Notes: generated by a model not told the origin, from the sequence alone. A DNA stretch of 64,000 nt from Rhodococcoides fascians A25f (GCF_000760935.2 NZ_CP049744.1:1674001-1738000); one strand, 5' to 3'. Positions 41,169 through 50,852 are shown, counted from the first letter of the stretch. Numbers and translations are program-made.

Positions 41169-41847
41169 GAGTCAGAAGGACGTACGCAGTCCTGAGCAGG
41201 AGGATCCAGCTATTTACAAGATCAACGGCGATCGCGACACCGCGCGTCTACCCGAGTCAGTACCCGCACCCGATGACCTCAGCGGAACCGCAGTGTTCGA
41301 TGCGACCGGCGAGGACTCCACCATGCCGTCCTGGGACGAGCTGGTTCGCGAGCACGGCGACCGCGTCTACCGACTGGCTTACCGCCTGTCCGGCAACGCT
41401 CAGGATGCCGAAGACCTGACTCAGGACACGTTCATCCGGGTGTTCCGCTCCCTGTCCAACTACCAGCCCGGCACGTTCGAGGGCTGGCTGCATCGCATCA
41501 CCACGAACCTGTTCCTGGACATGGTCCGTCGCCGTAGCCGCATCCGCATGGAGGCACTGCCCGAGGACTACGACCGCGTCCCCTCCGACCGGCCCAACCC
41601 CGAGCAGATCTACCACGACGCGCGGCTGGACCCCGATCTGCAGTCGGCACTCGACTCGCTGGCACCCGAGTTCCGCGCCGCAATTGTGCTGTGCGACATC
41701 GAAGGACTGTCGTACGAGGAGATCGGTGCGACACTGGGCGTCAAGCTCGGAACGGTCCGCAGTCGCATTCACCGTGGACGCCAGGCGCTACGCGAGTACC
41801 TTCGAGTGCACGGGAAGGTCGACTCCGGTCACGCAAGTGTCCACTAG
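41167..41847 (+). CDS. sigE: ECF sigma factor SigE
   Basis: A 226-residue ECF sigma factor for envelope stress. Region 2: [32 protein letters not shown]; region 4: [46 protein letters not shown]. The N-terminal 50 residues before MPSWDEL are variable. TTG 41167, GTG 41293 and ATG 41323 are in-frame starts; multiple starts are known for M. tuberculosis SigE. Followed by rseA, htrA and tatB in the order Rv1221-Rv1224. Confidence 0.95.
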   Translation: MSQKDVRSPEQEDPAIYKINGDRDTARLPESVPAPDDLSGTAVFDATGEDSTMPSWDELVREHGDRVYRLAYRLSGNAQDAEDLTQDTFIRVFRSLSNYQPGTFEGWLHRITTNLFLDMVRRRSRIRMEALPEDYDRVPSDRPNPEQIYHDARLDPDLQSALDSLAPEFRAAIVLCDIEGLSYEEIGATLGVKLGTVRSRIHRGRQALREYLRVHGKVDSGHASVH

Positions 41848-41863
41848 CTACGAGGAGGGTTGG

Positions 41864-42190
41864 ATGACGCAGGCGCGCAAGCCCCGGCAGTTCAGCTCCA
41901 CCGAACATCTGGCCAGTGAGGCCGTTGCGGCATACGTCGACGGCGAATTGCGGATGCCCGCGTACCTTCGTGCTGCCCACCACCTCGCCGAATGCCCGGA
42001 ATGCGCGGCCGAGGTCGAGGCTCAGCAGCAAGCGCGCAAAGCGTTGCGCGGGGCGGGTGAGATGTCGATGCCACACTCGCTGCTCGGCCTGCTCAGCCAG
42101 ATCCCGTCGTGCGCCGGCGAGGATCGGCCGGCCCACACCAAGCGAACCTTCATGTCGTCCGTCGCCGCTGTGCGTCGTCGCCGACGCTGA
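41864..42190 (+). CDS. rseA: Zinc-binding anti-sigma factor RseA
   Basis: A 108-residue soluble anti-sigma factor for SigE. The ZAS motif HHLAECPECAAEVE (HX3CX2C, about residues 42-49) is intact. The first helices (SEAVAAYVDGELRMPAYLRAAHH) form the sigma-binding part. A strong GAGGAGGG (41851-41858) precedes ATG 41864. The C-terminus is Arg-rich (VRRRRR). In M. tuberculosis RseA is phosphorylated by PknB and degraded by ClpC1P2 to release SigE. Confidence 0.92.
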   Translation: MTQARKPRQFSSTEHLASEAVAAYVDGELRMPAYLRAAHHLAECPECAAEVEAQQQARKALRGAGEMSMPHSLLGLLSQIPSCAGEDRPAHTKRTFMSSVAAVRRRRR

Positions 42191-42292
42191 CGACAGCGAG
42201 ATCTGCCCGACTCCTCACCTGCATCGAGCCGAGCCGACCGCTCGAGTGATACTGAACTCTCACACCGACGTATGCGAGGGGTAACCGGACGC

Positions 42293-43804
42293 GTGACATC
42301 GAATTCGACCAGCACCGAGACCGCAGGCACCGACCCGTCGGATTTCGAGGCCGCGCAGAACGGTCCGGAAGGTCCACGGTTGCCACCGCGTCCGGTGTAT
42401 CGGCCCTCCGTCGATCCGGTGTCGGCTTCCGTGTTCGGACGTCCCGAGGACGTCGACGGCTCGTTCTCTCCGCGCCGGCCCGGCGAGCAATTGCCGTCGC
42501 GTGTATCCGTTCGACCACCCGATCCGATCCTCGCCGAGGCATTCGGACGTCCTGACGACGCTCAGGAATCGCTCCAGCGTGATCCCGACGCCCACGACGA
42601 CGGCGACACCGCCGCGTCGGAGCCGGCCGATCCGTGGCGTGATCCTGCGTCCCGGGTATCTCTCGGCAGCGCAGCGGTCGATGCTCCACCACCTCCTGTG
42701 CTTCCTCCCGGAACCAAACTCGGTGTCCGCGACGTGTTGTTCGGACGGTCGGTATCGGTTCGAGCTCTCGTCGTACTGGGTGTCCTCGCACTCGTCATCG
42801 GCTTGGTCGGTGGCCTGTTCGGTCGCCTGACCGCCGAGGTGACCGGCGCACTGACCAGCCAGAAAGTGACACTGACCCAGTCCAGCGGTGACGACATCCC
42901 GCGCGGGCAGATCAGCAAGGTCGCCGACGCGGTCCTGCCGTCCGTCGTGTCGATCCAGGTGACGCTCGGAGAGACCGGGGGCACCGGCTCGGGTGTCGTG
43001 ATCAGCGGTGACGGCTACATCGTGACGAACAACCACGTGATCTCCCTTGCCGCGTCCGACCCGGACAACTCGACACTCGAAGTCACCTTCTCCGACGGCA
43101 CGAAGGTGCCCGGCCGCATCGTCGGCCGCGACACGAAGACCGACCTCGCCGTCCTGAAGACCGAGGTCGGCAACCTCACCGAGGCCCAGCTCGGTAGTTC
43201 CGGCGACGTTCGCGTCGGCCAGGACGTCATCGCCGTCGGCTCGCCCCTGGGATTGAACAAGACGGTCACCTCCGGCATCGTCAGCGCGCTCGACCGTCCC
43301 GTCGCGTTGTCGGGCGAGGGCACCGACACCGATGCGGTCATCGATGCCGTACAGACCGACGCCGCTATCAACCCCGGTAACTCCGGCGGCCCGCTCATCG
43401 ACTTCGAGGGTCGCGTCATCGGCATCAACTCGGCGATCCGAAGCGAGAGCGGCGGATCGGTGGGCTTGGGCTTCGCGATTCCGGTCGACGAGGTCACCGA
43501 GGTGGCACAGAGCCTGATCCGGGACGGCGTCATGAGACATCCGGACTTCGGCATCAACGCCCGATCGGTCATCAACGACACCTCGGCCGGTGCCGAAGTC
43601 GCCAACGTGCGCACCGACGGCCCGGCGCAGCAGGCCGGAATCGTCGAAGGGGACGTCATCACGAAGGTCGGCGACCGCGCTGTGGGAGATGCGGACGAAC
43701 TGGTGGTCGCGGTGCAGGAGACCACGATCGGCCAAGCGGTACCCGTGCAACTCGTCCGTTCGGGACGGCTGGTGGACGTCTCCGTCACGCCGGTTTCGGA
43801 CTGA
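42293..43804 (+). CDS. htrA: Membrane-anchored serine protease HtrA
   Basis: A 503-residue protein: a long Pro/Asp-rich cytoplasmic part (residues 1-150), one transmembrane helix (ALVVLGVLALVIGLVGGLFG), a trypsin-like protease with His in VTNNHVIS, Asp in TKTDLAVLK and Ser in NPGNSGGPL, and a C-terminal PDZ domain (GPAQQAGIVEGDVITKVGDR). It degrades or refolds exported proteins under SigE control. GTG 42293 is preferred over ATG 42272 because GAGGGG lies about 11 bases upstream and none precedes the ATG. Confidence 0.93.
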   Translation: MTSNSTSTETAGTDPSDFEAAQNGPEGPRLPPRPVYRPSVDPVSASVFGRPEDVDGSFSPRRPGEQLPSRVSVRPPDPILAEAFGRPDDAQESLQRDPDAHDDGDTAASEPADPWRDPASRVSLGSAAVDAPPPPVLPPGTKLGVRDVLFGRSVSVRALVVLGVLALVIGLVGGLFGRLTAEVTGALTSQKVTLTQSSGDDIPRGQISKVADAVLPSVVSIQVTLGETGGTGSGVVISGDGYIVTNNHVISLAASDPDNSTLEVTFSDGTKVPGRIVGRDTKTDLAVLKTEVGNLTEAQLGSSGDVRVGQDVIAVGSPLGLNKTVTSGIVSALDRPVALSGEGTDTDAVIDAVQTDAAINPGNSGGPLIDFEGRVIGINSAIRSESGGSVGLGFAIPVDEVTEVAQSLIRDGVMRHPDFGINARSVINDTSAGAEVANVRTDGPAQQAGIVEGDVITKVGDRAVGDADELVVAVQETTIGQAVPVQLVRSGRLVDVSVTPVSD

Positions 43805-43822
43805 CGACGTAGGCTGGCAGGC

Positions 43823-44287
43823 GTGTTCGGCAACATCGGTTGGGGAGAGCTCGTAATCCTCCTCGTAGCAGCTCTGGTCATCCTCGGTCCGGATCGCCTT
43901 CCCGGCGCCATCAGCTGGGTGTCCAAGTCCATCCGCCAGGTCAAGGACTACGCGAACGGCGCGAGTCAACAGCTCAAGGACGAGCTGGGTACCGACTTCG
44001 AGGACCTTCGCAAACCGCTCGCCGACCTCAACCAGCTCCGGGGCATGACGCCGCGTGCGGTGATCACCAAGCACCTGCTCGACGGCGACGATTCGATCTT
44101 CAAGAACCCCTTGGACGACACCTTCAAGGGCAAGCCCTTCGACACCAAGCCGAAGAACCTCGGCGGACCGACGCCACAGAACGGTGTGCCCTCGAGCAGT
44201 ACATCCGGGAGTGCCGTGTCGATGAGCAAGAACGAGCCGAAACTCGCGGCGGGCGATACCCCGCCGATCGACGCCGACGCCACGTAG
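43823..44287 (+). CDS. tatB: Sec-independent translocase subunit TatB
   Basis: A 154-residue TatB: short N-terminal helix with [28 protein letters not shown] (the Glu and GP hinge), an amphipathic helix ([25 protein letters not shown]), and a disordered tail. TatB receives twin-arginine substrates with TatC. Position after htrA matches Rv1224. TAGGCT (43809-43814) is 8 bases before GTG 43823. Confidence 0.94.
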   Translation: MFGNIGWGELVILLVAALVILGPDRLPGAISWVSKSIRQVKDYANGASQQLKDELGTDFEDLRKPLADLNQLRGMTPRAVITKHLLDGDDSIFKNPLDDTFKGKPFDTKPKNLGGPTPQNGVPSSSTSGSAVSMSKNEPKLAAGDTPPIDADAT

Positions 44288-44439
44288 ACGCACCCTCAGC
44301 CCGCCCGCCAGGCCACCCCGACTGCTGGTACCGACCGACCTCCCGCCCCGGGATGAATGTGGGATTCAGTCGCTCTGAGTGCAACAAAGGCGCATTGATC
44401 CGGGACGGGGGGGTAGCGGGCAGACGGGGGGCGGGCGAG

Positions 44440-45213
44440 CTAGAGCACCTTGTTCAGGAAGTCCTGGGTACGTGGGTTCTGTGGGTTACCGAACAACTCG
44501 TCGGGGGTTCCCTCCTCGACGATGACGCCCTCGGCCATGAAGATCACACGATCCGCGACTTCACGTGCAAAGCCCATCTCGTGGGTGACGACGACCATCG
44601 TCATACCGCCCTTGGCGAGGTCGCGCAGCACCTGCAGTACTTCGCCGACCATCTCGGGGTCGAGTGCGCTGGTGGCCTCGTCGAACAGCATGATCGACGG
44701 GCTCATGGCCAATGCTCGCGCGATGGCGACGCGCTGCTTCTGCCCGCCCGATAGGTTGGCCGGCTTGTAGTCGGCGCGCTCGGACAGGCCGACCTGTTCG
44801 AGCAACTTCGCGGCCGACTCCTTCGCCTGCGACTTCGACATCTTCTTGGTCTCGACGGGCGCGAGCATGACGTTCTCGAGGGCGGTCATGTGCGGGAAGA
44901 GATTGAAGTGCTGGAACACCATGCCGATGTTCTGGCGCACCTTGTCCAGGTCGACGTTCTTGGCCGTGAGGTCGGTGCCGTCGACGACGACCGATCCGGC
45001 AGTGATGTCTTCGAGCTTGTTGAGGCAACGCAGGAACGTGCTCTTGCCCGAGCCCGAGGGGCCGATCACACAGACCACTTCACCGTTGGCGATCTCGGCG
45101 TCGATGCCCTTGAGAACCGTGTTGTCGCCGAACGCCTTCTGCAGGCCCTTGATCGAGATCTTCGTTCCCGGACCATTGTCGACCGGCAGGTCCTTGGTCA
45201 GTTCGGTGCTCAT
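44440..45213 (-). CDS. Polar amino acid ABC transporter ATPase (GlnQ-like)
   Basis: A 257-residue ABC ATPase: Walker [11 protein letters not shown]-loop [11 protein letters not shown], signature [15 protein letters not shown], Walker [15 protein letters not shown], His switch [11 protein letters not shown]. Best match is the GlnQ/HisP polar amino acid group. ATG 45213 overlaps the stop of the upstream fused permease gene by 4 bases. A 152-base gap to tatB, without recognisable signals, separates it from the SigE cluster. Confidence 0.93.
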   Translation of the reverse strand: MSTELTKDLPVDNGPGTKISIKGLQKAFGDNTVLKGIDAEIANGEVVCVIGPSGSGKSTFLRCLNKLEDITAGSVVVDGTDLTAKNVDLDKVRQNIGMVFQHFNLFPHMTALENVMLAPVETKKMSKSQAKESAAKLLEQVGLSERADYKPANLSGGQKQRVAIARALAMSPSIMLFDEATSALDPEMVGEVLQVLRDLAKGGMTMVVVTHEMGFAREVADRVIFMAEGVIVEEGTPDELFGNPQNPRTQDFLNKVL

Positions 45214-46667
45214 TTGTTGATCCTCTTCTCGAGCCGGTTCGACAGCTTGGTGAGAGCCATGATGATGATGAAGTACAGGACGCCGACGATGAGCCACATG
45301 TTGAACGACTCGAAGTTGCGCGCGATGATCAGACGACCCGTCTGCGTCAACTCGGCGAGGCCGATGACCGAGAGCAGCGAGGTGTCCTTGAGCGTGATGA
45401 CGAACTGATTGATGTACGACGGGATCATCGTGCGTATTGCCTGTGGCATCACCACTTTTCGCATCGACTTGAGGTAGCTGATGCCGAGGCTGCGCGAGGC
45501 CTCCATCTGTCCCTTGTCGACGGCGAGGATGCCGCCGCGGACGATCTCGGCCATGTAGGCACCGGCGTTGAGCGAGAGCGTGATGATGCCTGCGGTGAAC
45601 GCCGACATCTGGAAGTTCAGCGCCGCGGGCACACCGAAGTAGATGAAGAATGCCTGCACCAGAAGCGGTGTGCCACGGAAGATGTCGACGTAGGTGGTTC
45701 CGATTCCACGGAGCACGATGTTGGTCGAGACGCGGAACAGGCCGAAGATTCCGCCGAGTACCAACGCGATGGCGATGGAAATGACAGTCAAGACGATGGT
45801 CAGCCACAAGCCTTTGAGCAGCAACTGCCAGCTGCTGGCGATCAGGCCGGGGATGGACGTGTCTGAGGTGGAGGCGTCGGCGTTGAGGTAGGTGTCGAGA
45901 ATCTGGTCGTACTGGCCGTTGGCGCGCAGGTTCTCCAGGCCGGTGTTGAACTGCTCGAGCAGCTGCGCGTTGGTGCCCTTGGCGACGGCGAATCCGTAAC
46001 TGGCACCGGCTTCTTTCTCGGTGACGGTCTTGAATCCGTTGCCCTGGGTGATGCCGTAGGCGAGCACGGGGTAGTCCTCGAAGGCGGCCGCCGAGTTGCC
46101 GGTGCGAACTTCCTCGAACATGGTGGCCGAGTCGTCGAAACTACGAATGGTGAAGCCGTACTGATCTGCGATCGACGCGGCGAAGGTGGCGCCCTCGGTG
46201 CCGTTCTTGACTGCGACGGACTTACCGCGCAGATCCTCGTAGCCCGTGATCTCGTCGTTGGAATCCAGAATTGCCATCTGGACACCGGAATCGAAGTACG
46301 GCTCGGAGAAGTCGAAGGTGGCCTTGCGCTCGTCGGTGATCGACATGCCGGCGATCATGCCGTTGAACTGGCCGCTGGTGACGCCCTGGAGCGCGGTATC
46401 GAACCCGACCTGCTCGACGGTGTAGTCGAAGCCTTGATCCACCGAGATCGCCGCCAGCAGGTCCATGTCGATTCCGACGAGTTTGCCGCTCTCGTCCTGG
46501 AATTCGAACGGTGCGAACGTGGTGTCGGTCGCGATCGAGTAGTTCTGCGCGGGCGGGGCGGGTTGTGCGGATGCCAGGCCAGGGCCGAGCAGCGATCCCA
46601 GCAGGGTCATCATCAGGGCGATCAGAACCGGAACGACGACCGGCCTGATCCGATGCGGCTTCTTCAT
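45210..46667 (-). CDS. Fused substrate-binding/permease protein of amino acid ABC importer
   Basis: A 485-residue fusion. Residues about 1-38 are a signal segment; 45-265 are a family 3 solute-binding domain ([28 protein letters not shown]); about 280-480 are a His/Glu/Gln-type permease ([22 protein letters not shown]-like [25 protein letters not shown]). With the coupled ATPase it forms a complete importer with the receptor tethered to the pore. Alternative start GTG 46676. A 7-bp inverted repeat upstream is a possible operator. Confidence 0.92.
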   Translation of the reverse strand: MKKPHRIRPVVVPVLIALMMTLLGSLLGPGLASAQPAPPAQNYSIATDTTFAPFEFQDESGKLVGIDMDLLAAISVDQGFDYTVEQVGFDTALQGVTSGQFNGMIAGMSITDERKATFDFSEPYFDSGVQMAILDSNDEITGYEDLRGKSVAVKNGTEGATFAASIADQYGFTIRSFDDSATMFEEVRTGNSAAAFEDYPVLAYGITQGNGFKTVTEKEAGASYGFAVAKGTNAQLLEQFNTGLENLRANGQYDQILDTYLNADASTSDTSIPGLIASSWQLLLKGLWLTIVLTVISIAIALVLGGIFGLFRVSTNIVLRGIGTTYVDIFRGTPLLVQAFFIYFGVPAALNFQMSAFTAGIITLSLNAGAYMAEIVRGGILAVDKGQMEASRSLGISYLKSMRKVVMPQAIRTMIPSYINQFVITLKDTSLLSVIGLAELTQTGRLIIARNFESFNMWLIVGVLYFIIIMALTKLSNRLEKRINK

Positions 46668-46689
46668 GAAGGCCACTCTCTATCGACAG

Positions 46690-46710
46690 TAGGATTGAAG
46701 GCAAATCCTA
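46690..46710. promoter_or_regulatory. Inverted repeat upstream of amino acid ABC operon
   Basis: TAGGATT (46690-46696), GAAGGCA, AATCCTA (46704-46710): perfect arms 23 bases before the ABC operon start. Possible operator or overlapping promoter element. Confidence 0.4.
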
Positions 46711-46723
46711 AGGCTTCTACCCT

Positions 46724-46746
46724 GTTCCCGACGTCGTTTGTCGGGT
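46724..46746 (-). terminator. Hairpin after mrp
   Basis: On the minus strand CCCGAC, a 7-base loop and GTCGGG form a stem some 15 bases beyond the mrp stop. Stem is short but GC-rich. Confidence 0.45.
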
Positions 46747-46759
46747 ATAACCGTCGTTT

Positions 46760-47896
46760 CTAGAGCTTGCGGGCCGAGTCGATTCCGAGCGACATTCCGA
46801 CCAGTCCACGTTCGCGGACTGCCAACTTTGCGGCGACGGCCTCCAAGGCTTGTGCCGCAGGCGATTCCGGGTTGCTCAGTACGATCGGCATCCCGGCGTC
46901 ACCACCCTCGCGGACGGCGGTGTCCAGGGGAATCTGGCCCAGCAGGGGAACGCTGGCACCGACAGCTTTCGTGAGTCTGTCCGATACGTCCTGTCCGCCA
47001 CCGGATCCGAAGATGTCCATGCGGGTGCCGTCGGGCAGTTCGAGCCACGACATGTTCTCCACGACGCCTGCGACGCGCTGGCGGGTCTGCAGGGCAATTG
47101 CTCCGGCGCGCTCGGCAACCTCGGCCGCGGCCTGCTGCGGAGTGGTGACCACGAGGATCTCGGCACTCGGAATGAGTTGTGCAACAGAGATTGCCACGTC
47201 TCCGGTGCCGGGGGGAAGGTCGAGCAGCAGCACGTCCAGGTCGCCCCAGAAGACGTCGGCCAGGAACTGCTGTAGTGCGCGGTGCAACATCGGTCCACGC
47301 CATACGACGGGGGTGTTGCCCTGCGTGAACTGGGCGATCGAGATGAACTTCACGCCGTGCGCCTGCGGCGGCATGATCATCTTCTCGACCTGGGTCGGCC
47401 GCGCGTCGTTGCCGAGCATGCGGGGCACGGAGTGACCGTAGATGTCGGCGTCGAGCACGCCCACCGACAGCCCACGAGCAGTCAGTGATGCCGCGAGATT
47501 GACCGTCACACTGGACTTGCCCACGCCGCCCTTGCCCGACGCCACCGCGTAGACGCGGGTCAGGGACCCGGGTTGCGCGAACGGGATGATGGGCTCGGCG
47601 GAATCGCCGCGCAGAGACTTGCGCAGTTCGGTGCGCTGCTCGTCGTTCATGACGTCGAGCTCGACTGTCACGGTGCCCACGCCTGCGACGTCGGCGACGG
47701 CGTTCTTGACGCGATCGCTGATCTCGGTCTTCATCGGGCAGCCGGAGGTGGTGAGGTAGATGCCGACACCGACGGAACCGTCGGCGGATACATCGATGCT
47801 CTTGACCATTCCCAGATCGGTGATGGGTTTGCGGATCTCGGGGTCGATCACCTTCGTGAGCGCGGTCCGAACGTCGGATTCGGTCAGTACAGCCAT
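46760..47896 (-). CDS. mrp: Mrp/ApbC-type iron-sulfur carrier ATPase
   Basis: A 378-residue P-loop ATPase of the Mrp/NBP35 family for iron-sulfur cluster transfer. An N-terminal DUF59/MIP18 domain (VIDPEIRKPITDLGMVKSIDV, residues about 16-36) is followed by the deviant Walker A SGKGGVGKSS, DADIYGHSVPRMLG and DLPPGTGD. The CxxC cluster motif common in other Mrp proteins is not evident. Matches Rv1229c. It precedes the lytic transglycosylase gene's 3' end on the same strand. Confidence 0.92.
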   Translation of the reverse strand: MAVLTESDVRTALTKVIDPEIRKPITDLGMVKSIDVSADGSVGVGIYLTTSGCPMKTEISDRVKNAVADVAGVGTVTVELDVMNDEQRTELRKSLRGDSAEPIIPFAQPGSLTRVYAVASGKGGVGKSSVTVNLAASLTARGLSVGVLDADIYGHSVPRMLGNDARPTQVEKMIMPPQAHGVKFISIAQFTQGNTPVVWRGPMLHRALQQFLADVFWGDLDVLLLDLPPGTGDVAISVAQLIPSAEILVVTTPQQAAAEVAERAGAIALQTRQRVAGVVENMSWLELPDGTRMDIFGSGGGQDVSDRLTKAVGASVPLLGQIPLDTAVREGGDAGMPIVLSNPESPAAQALEAVAAKLAVRERGLVGMSLGIDSARKL

Positions 47897-47957
47897 TGCC
47901 TCATGCTAGGCGGTGGGCACTGCGTCGATGGACAGCAGGGCAGGCGCGGACACCCGA

Positions 47958-48830
47958 TCAGTGAATGCGCGGGAGCTGGTCCGACGTCGGGACGATGCCG
48001 GTGGCGTATCCGGCCGACCATGCCAGCACGTTCGCCACGTAGGCCATCGAATTGTTGTAGCGCAGGATCGCTCTGGTGGTGGATCCCAGGTCACGCATGT
48101 TGGTGCCGTCGTCGCACAGGTACATGCCGGTGGCCAGGGCTGCGTCGTACAGATTCTGTGGGTCGGAGACTCCGTCGCCGTTGCCGTCGGCGTGATACAG
48201 GTTCCACGTCGAGGGCAGGAACTGCATCGGTCCCACTGCGCGGTCGTATTGGGTGTCGCCGTCGAGTGCGCCGCCGTCGGTGTCACGGATCACCTGATTG
48301 CCGGCGAGGGTGCCGTTCAGAACCGGTCCGAGGATGGGCTCGTGCAGCTCGCCCGAGTCGTCGACCTTGCCGTTGTTGGCGTGGGTGGACTCGACGCGGC
48401 CGATGCCGGCGATGACGGTCCAGCTGATGCCGCAGCCGGGCTGCTGCTGGGCGAGGATCCGCTCGGCGTTCTTGTAGGCGGCGACGTTGACCACCGGAAT
48501 CGCGATGGGGCTGACGGCCAGGTTGGTGGGGAGCTCCGGTGTGGGCGGGATCTCAGGGACCGGCGCGGGTGCAGGGACCGGTGCCGGTACCGGAAGCTCG
48601 GCCTGCGCCACCGGCTGAGCCTGTTGGTCCTGAGTGATCGGCTGCGGGGTCTCGACCACCGAGTTCGATTCCTGCGCTGCAGGCGAGGTCTTCGCGCTGA
48701 CGAACGGAATGTATTCCGTTGCCCCGGCGCTGGTGGCGGCGGTGACGAGTCCTGCGGGGACGAGACCTGCCAGAGCAATCACCGAATTCCGTCGAACCTT
48801 GGAAGTCGATGCTTTTCTGTGACGACCCAC
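47958..48830 (-). CDS. Secreted lytic murein transglycosylase (MltB-like)
   Basis: A 290-residue exported protein. Signal peptide (RRNSVIALAGLVPAGLVTAATSAGA), a Pro/Ala-rich linker (about 70-105, PVPAPAPVPEIPP), then an SLT_2/MltB domain: WTVIAGIGRVESTHANNG with catalytic Glu, YDRAVGPMQFLPSTW, DPQNLYDAALATGMYLCDDG. It cleaves peptidoglycan glycan strands. GTG 48830 has GGAGG at 48841-48845. Matches Rv1230c. Upstream lie a hairpin and a tandem repeat. Confidence 0.9.
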   Translation of the reverse strand: MGRHRKASTSKVRRNSVIALAGLVPAGLVTAATSAGATEYIPFVSAKTSPAAQESNSVVETPQPITQDQQAQPVAQAELPVPAPVPAPAPVPEIPPTPELPTNLAVSPIAIPVVNVAAYKNAERILAQQQPGCGISWTVIAGIGRVESTHANNGKVDDSGELHEPILGPVLNGTLAGNQVIRDTDGGALDGDTQYDRAVGPMQFLPSTWNLYHADGNGDGVSDPQNLYDAALATGMYLCDDGTNMRDLGSTTRAILRYNNSMAYVANVLAWSAGYATGIVPTSDQLPRIH

Positions 48831-48851
48831 GCGTGCTGTACCTCCTGATTT

Positions 48852-48870
48852 CCCCGGACGACGTCCGGGG
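48852..48870. repeat. Hairpin in the leader of the lytic transglycosylase gene
   Basis: CCCCGGAC (48852-48859), GAC, GTCCGGGG (48863-48870): perfect 8-bp stem, 21 bases before the start codon and close to its ribosome-binding site. Confidence 0.55.
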
Positions 48871-48915
48871 CCCGAGCTGATGACCGGGATCGAGGGTACC
48901 TGATTCGAGACTGTT

Positions 48916-48934
48916 CTGTTATCGGGCTGTTATC
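48916..48934. promoter_or_regulatory. Direct repeat upstream of the lytic transglycosylase gene
   Basis: CTGTTATC occurs at 48916-48923 and 48927-48934, an 11-base period (one helical turn), as used by tandem response-regulator sites. Read on the minus strand it is GATAACAG twice. Confidence 0.4.
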
Positions 48935-48952
48935 AGCGGCGATGCCGTGCGG

Positions 48953-49522
48953 TCAGGGCAGCGGATCGTTATCGGACGCGTCCGGCGCACCGGCATCGTC
49001 CTGCACCCGCGCGGCTGCCTTCTTGCGTGCTTTCTTCGGCGATGTGACCGGCTGACCTGTTGCGTGCTCGAGCAGTGCCTTGATCTCGTCGAGTTCGCGG
49101 CGCAGGTAGTCGCGGGTGGCGACCTCACCGACGGCGATGCGCAGCGCAGCGAGTTCGCGGGCCAGGAATTCGGTGTCGGCTTTGGTCTGTTGGGCGCGAG
49201 AGCGATCCTCCTCGAGGGAGACGCGGTCGCGGTCGTCCTGCCGGTTCTGGGCCAGCAGAATCAGCGGCGCGGCGTAGGCGGCCTGAGTCGAGAAGGCGAG
49301 ATTGAGCAGGATGAAGGGATAGGGGTCCCACTGCAGATTGACCGCAACGACGTTGAGGAAGATCCAGACGATGACGATGCCGGTCTGAATGGCCAGATAG
49401 CGCCCCGTGCCGAGGAATCTGGCGGCTTTCTCGCCCGACTTGCCGAGATCGAAGTCGAGATTGACGTTGAACATCCGCGATCCACGCGGAGTGTCCATTC
49501 TCTGGCGTGCTGTTTCTTTCAC
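48953..49522 (-). CDS. DUF1003 membrane protein (Rv1231c-like)
   Basis: A 189-residue protein with the DUF1003 core: two transmembrane helices (LAIQTGIVIVWIFLNVV and ILLNLAFSTQAAYAAPLILL) joined by the conserved NLQWDPYPFILLNL, and NRQDDRDR after the second. A coiled coil and a Lys-rich tail follow. Function unknown. Its GTG overlaps the stop of the MgtE-N gene by 4 bases, so they are translationally coupled, as in the Rv1231c-Rv1232c pair. Confidence 0.88.
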   Translation of the reverse strand: MKETARQRMDTPRGSRMFNVNLDFDLGKSGEKAARFLGTGRYLAIQTGIVIVWIFLNVVAVNLQWDPYPFILLNLAFSTQAAYAAPLILLAQNRQDDRDRVSLEEDRSRAQQTKADTEFLARELAALRIAVGEVATRDYLRRELDEIKALLEHATGQPVTSPKKARKKAAARVQDDAGAPDASDNDPLP

Positions 49523-50793
49523 TGTCCCGCCACTTCCTGATCTCGCCAGTCCTCGGGCAGCAGGTGATCGAGGACGTCGTCCACGGTCACGGCCCCGACC
49601 AGGTGGTCCTCGTCGTCGACCACCGGGCCGCAGACGAGGTTGTACGTCGCGAAGTATCGCGTCACGGCGGTGAGGCTGTCGTCGGGGGACAACCGCGGAA
49701 GGGCGCTGTCCACCACTCCGCCGACCAAGCTCGCCGGGGGTTCTCGCAGTAGCTGCTGCAAATGGACGCAGCCGAGGTACGGGCCGGTCGGTGTCGCGGT
49801 CGGGGGCCGCACGACGAACACCAGGGAGGCCAGCGCAGGCGTCAGGTCGGGGTTGCGCACCCGGGCGAGAGCCTCGGCCACCGTCGTCGACGCGGTGAGA
49901 ACGACGGGTTCGGGGGTCATCAGACCACCGGCGGTGTCGGGGGAGTGCTCGAGCAGGCGACGGACAGGCGCGGAGTCCTCCGGATCCATCAGGCGCAGAA
50001 GCGATTCCGCTTCGGTCTCGGGCAGCTCGCCCAGGAGGTCGGCGGCGTCGTCCGGGTCCATGGCCTCGAGCACGTCGGCACCGCGGTCCACACCGAGGTA
50101 GTGCATCAACTCCACCTGATCGTCGTCGGGCAGCTCCTGAACGACGTCCGCGAGCCGCTCGTCGTCGAGAGCTCGCGCCACCTCCATGCGGCGCTTGACG
50201 GGCAGCTCGCGCATCGCGTTCGCCACATCGGCCGCGCGAAGATCCTCGAACTGCATGAGCAGTTGCGCCACACCCTGATCGGGCATCGACAGCTCGTTCT
50301 GTGTGAGCCCCTGCACGTGCTGCCAGTCCACGACGTGGATCGCGCCGCGGCGCGCGAGGCGCTGACGCTGCTTACGCACAGCCACTCGGGCGACCACCCA
50401 ATCCCTAGTTCGGGTGAGCTCGAGACCGAGGTCGACGACGATCGAATCGGCGTCGTGCAGCTCGTCGAGCTCGGGGTCGTCGACGCGCACCTTGGAGTCG
50501 AGGATCTGCGCGAACACCAGGATCTCGTTGGCGCGCTGGGTGAATCGACGCAGACTGACGTTACCGGTCGTGAGTTGAACGGAGTTGGGCTCGATGCTGG
50601 TCACGCGGAGCATCGGCACGAAAATTCTTCGGCGAGTTGCCAATTCGACCACCAGGCCGAGAACTCTCGGTTGCGCTCTGCCGACGCGCATCGAGATGAC
50701 CACGTCGCGAACCCGGCCGATCGATTCGCCGTCGGGGCCCAGGACGCCCAGGCCTGCGAGCCTGGCCGCGAATACCTTGCTCAGTGCTGCCAT
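49519..50793 (-). CDS. MgtE N-domain/CBS protein without channel (Rv1232c-like)
   Basis: A 424-residue soluble protein: an N-terminal PRC-barrel-like part (GVLGPDGESIGRVRDVVISM), an MgtE N-terminal superhelix (LPVKRRMEVARALDDERLADVVQELPDDDQVELMHYL and DPDDAADLLGELPETEAESLLRL), and two CBS motifs (GGLMTPEPVVLTAS, VDSALPRLSPDDSLTAV). The MgtE membrane channel is absent, so it is a regulator-like form, perhaps sensing Mg2+ or nucleotides. Coupled to the DUF1003 membrane gene. Confidence 0.88.
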   Translation of the reverse strand: MAALSKVFAARLAGLGVLGPDGESIGRVRDVVISMRVGRAQPRVLGLVVELATRRRIFVPMLRVTSIEPNSVQLTTGNVSLRRFTQRANEILVFAQILDSKVRVDDPELDELHDADSIVVDLGLELTRTRDWVVARVAVRKQRQRLARRGAIHVVDWQHVQGLTQNELSMPDQGVAQLLMQFEDLRAADVANAMRELPVKRRMEVARALDDERLADVVQELPDDDQVELMHYLGVDRGADVLEAMDPDDAADLLGELPETEAESLLRLMDPEDSAPVRRLLEHSPDTAGGLMTPEPVVLTASTTVAEALARVRNPDLTPALASLVFVVRPPTATPTGPYLGCVHLQQLLREPPASLVGGVVDSALPRLSPDDSLTAVTRYFATYNLVCGPVVDDEDHLVGAVTVDDVLDHLLPEDWRDQEVAGQ

Positions 50794-50852
50794 GATGGCA
50801 AGGTTAGAGGCTGGACAATACAGAGTATGAATCAGACAGGGGTTGTGCTGCG

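Noticed and set aside
42260..44293. 677-residue minus-strand frame opposite htrA and tatB
   Set aside because: Antisense shadow across two confirmed genes and their gap.
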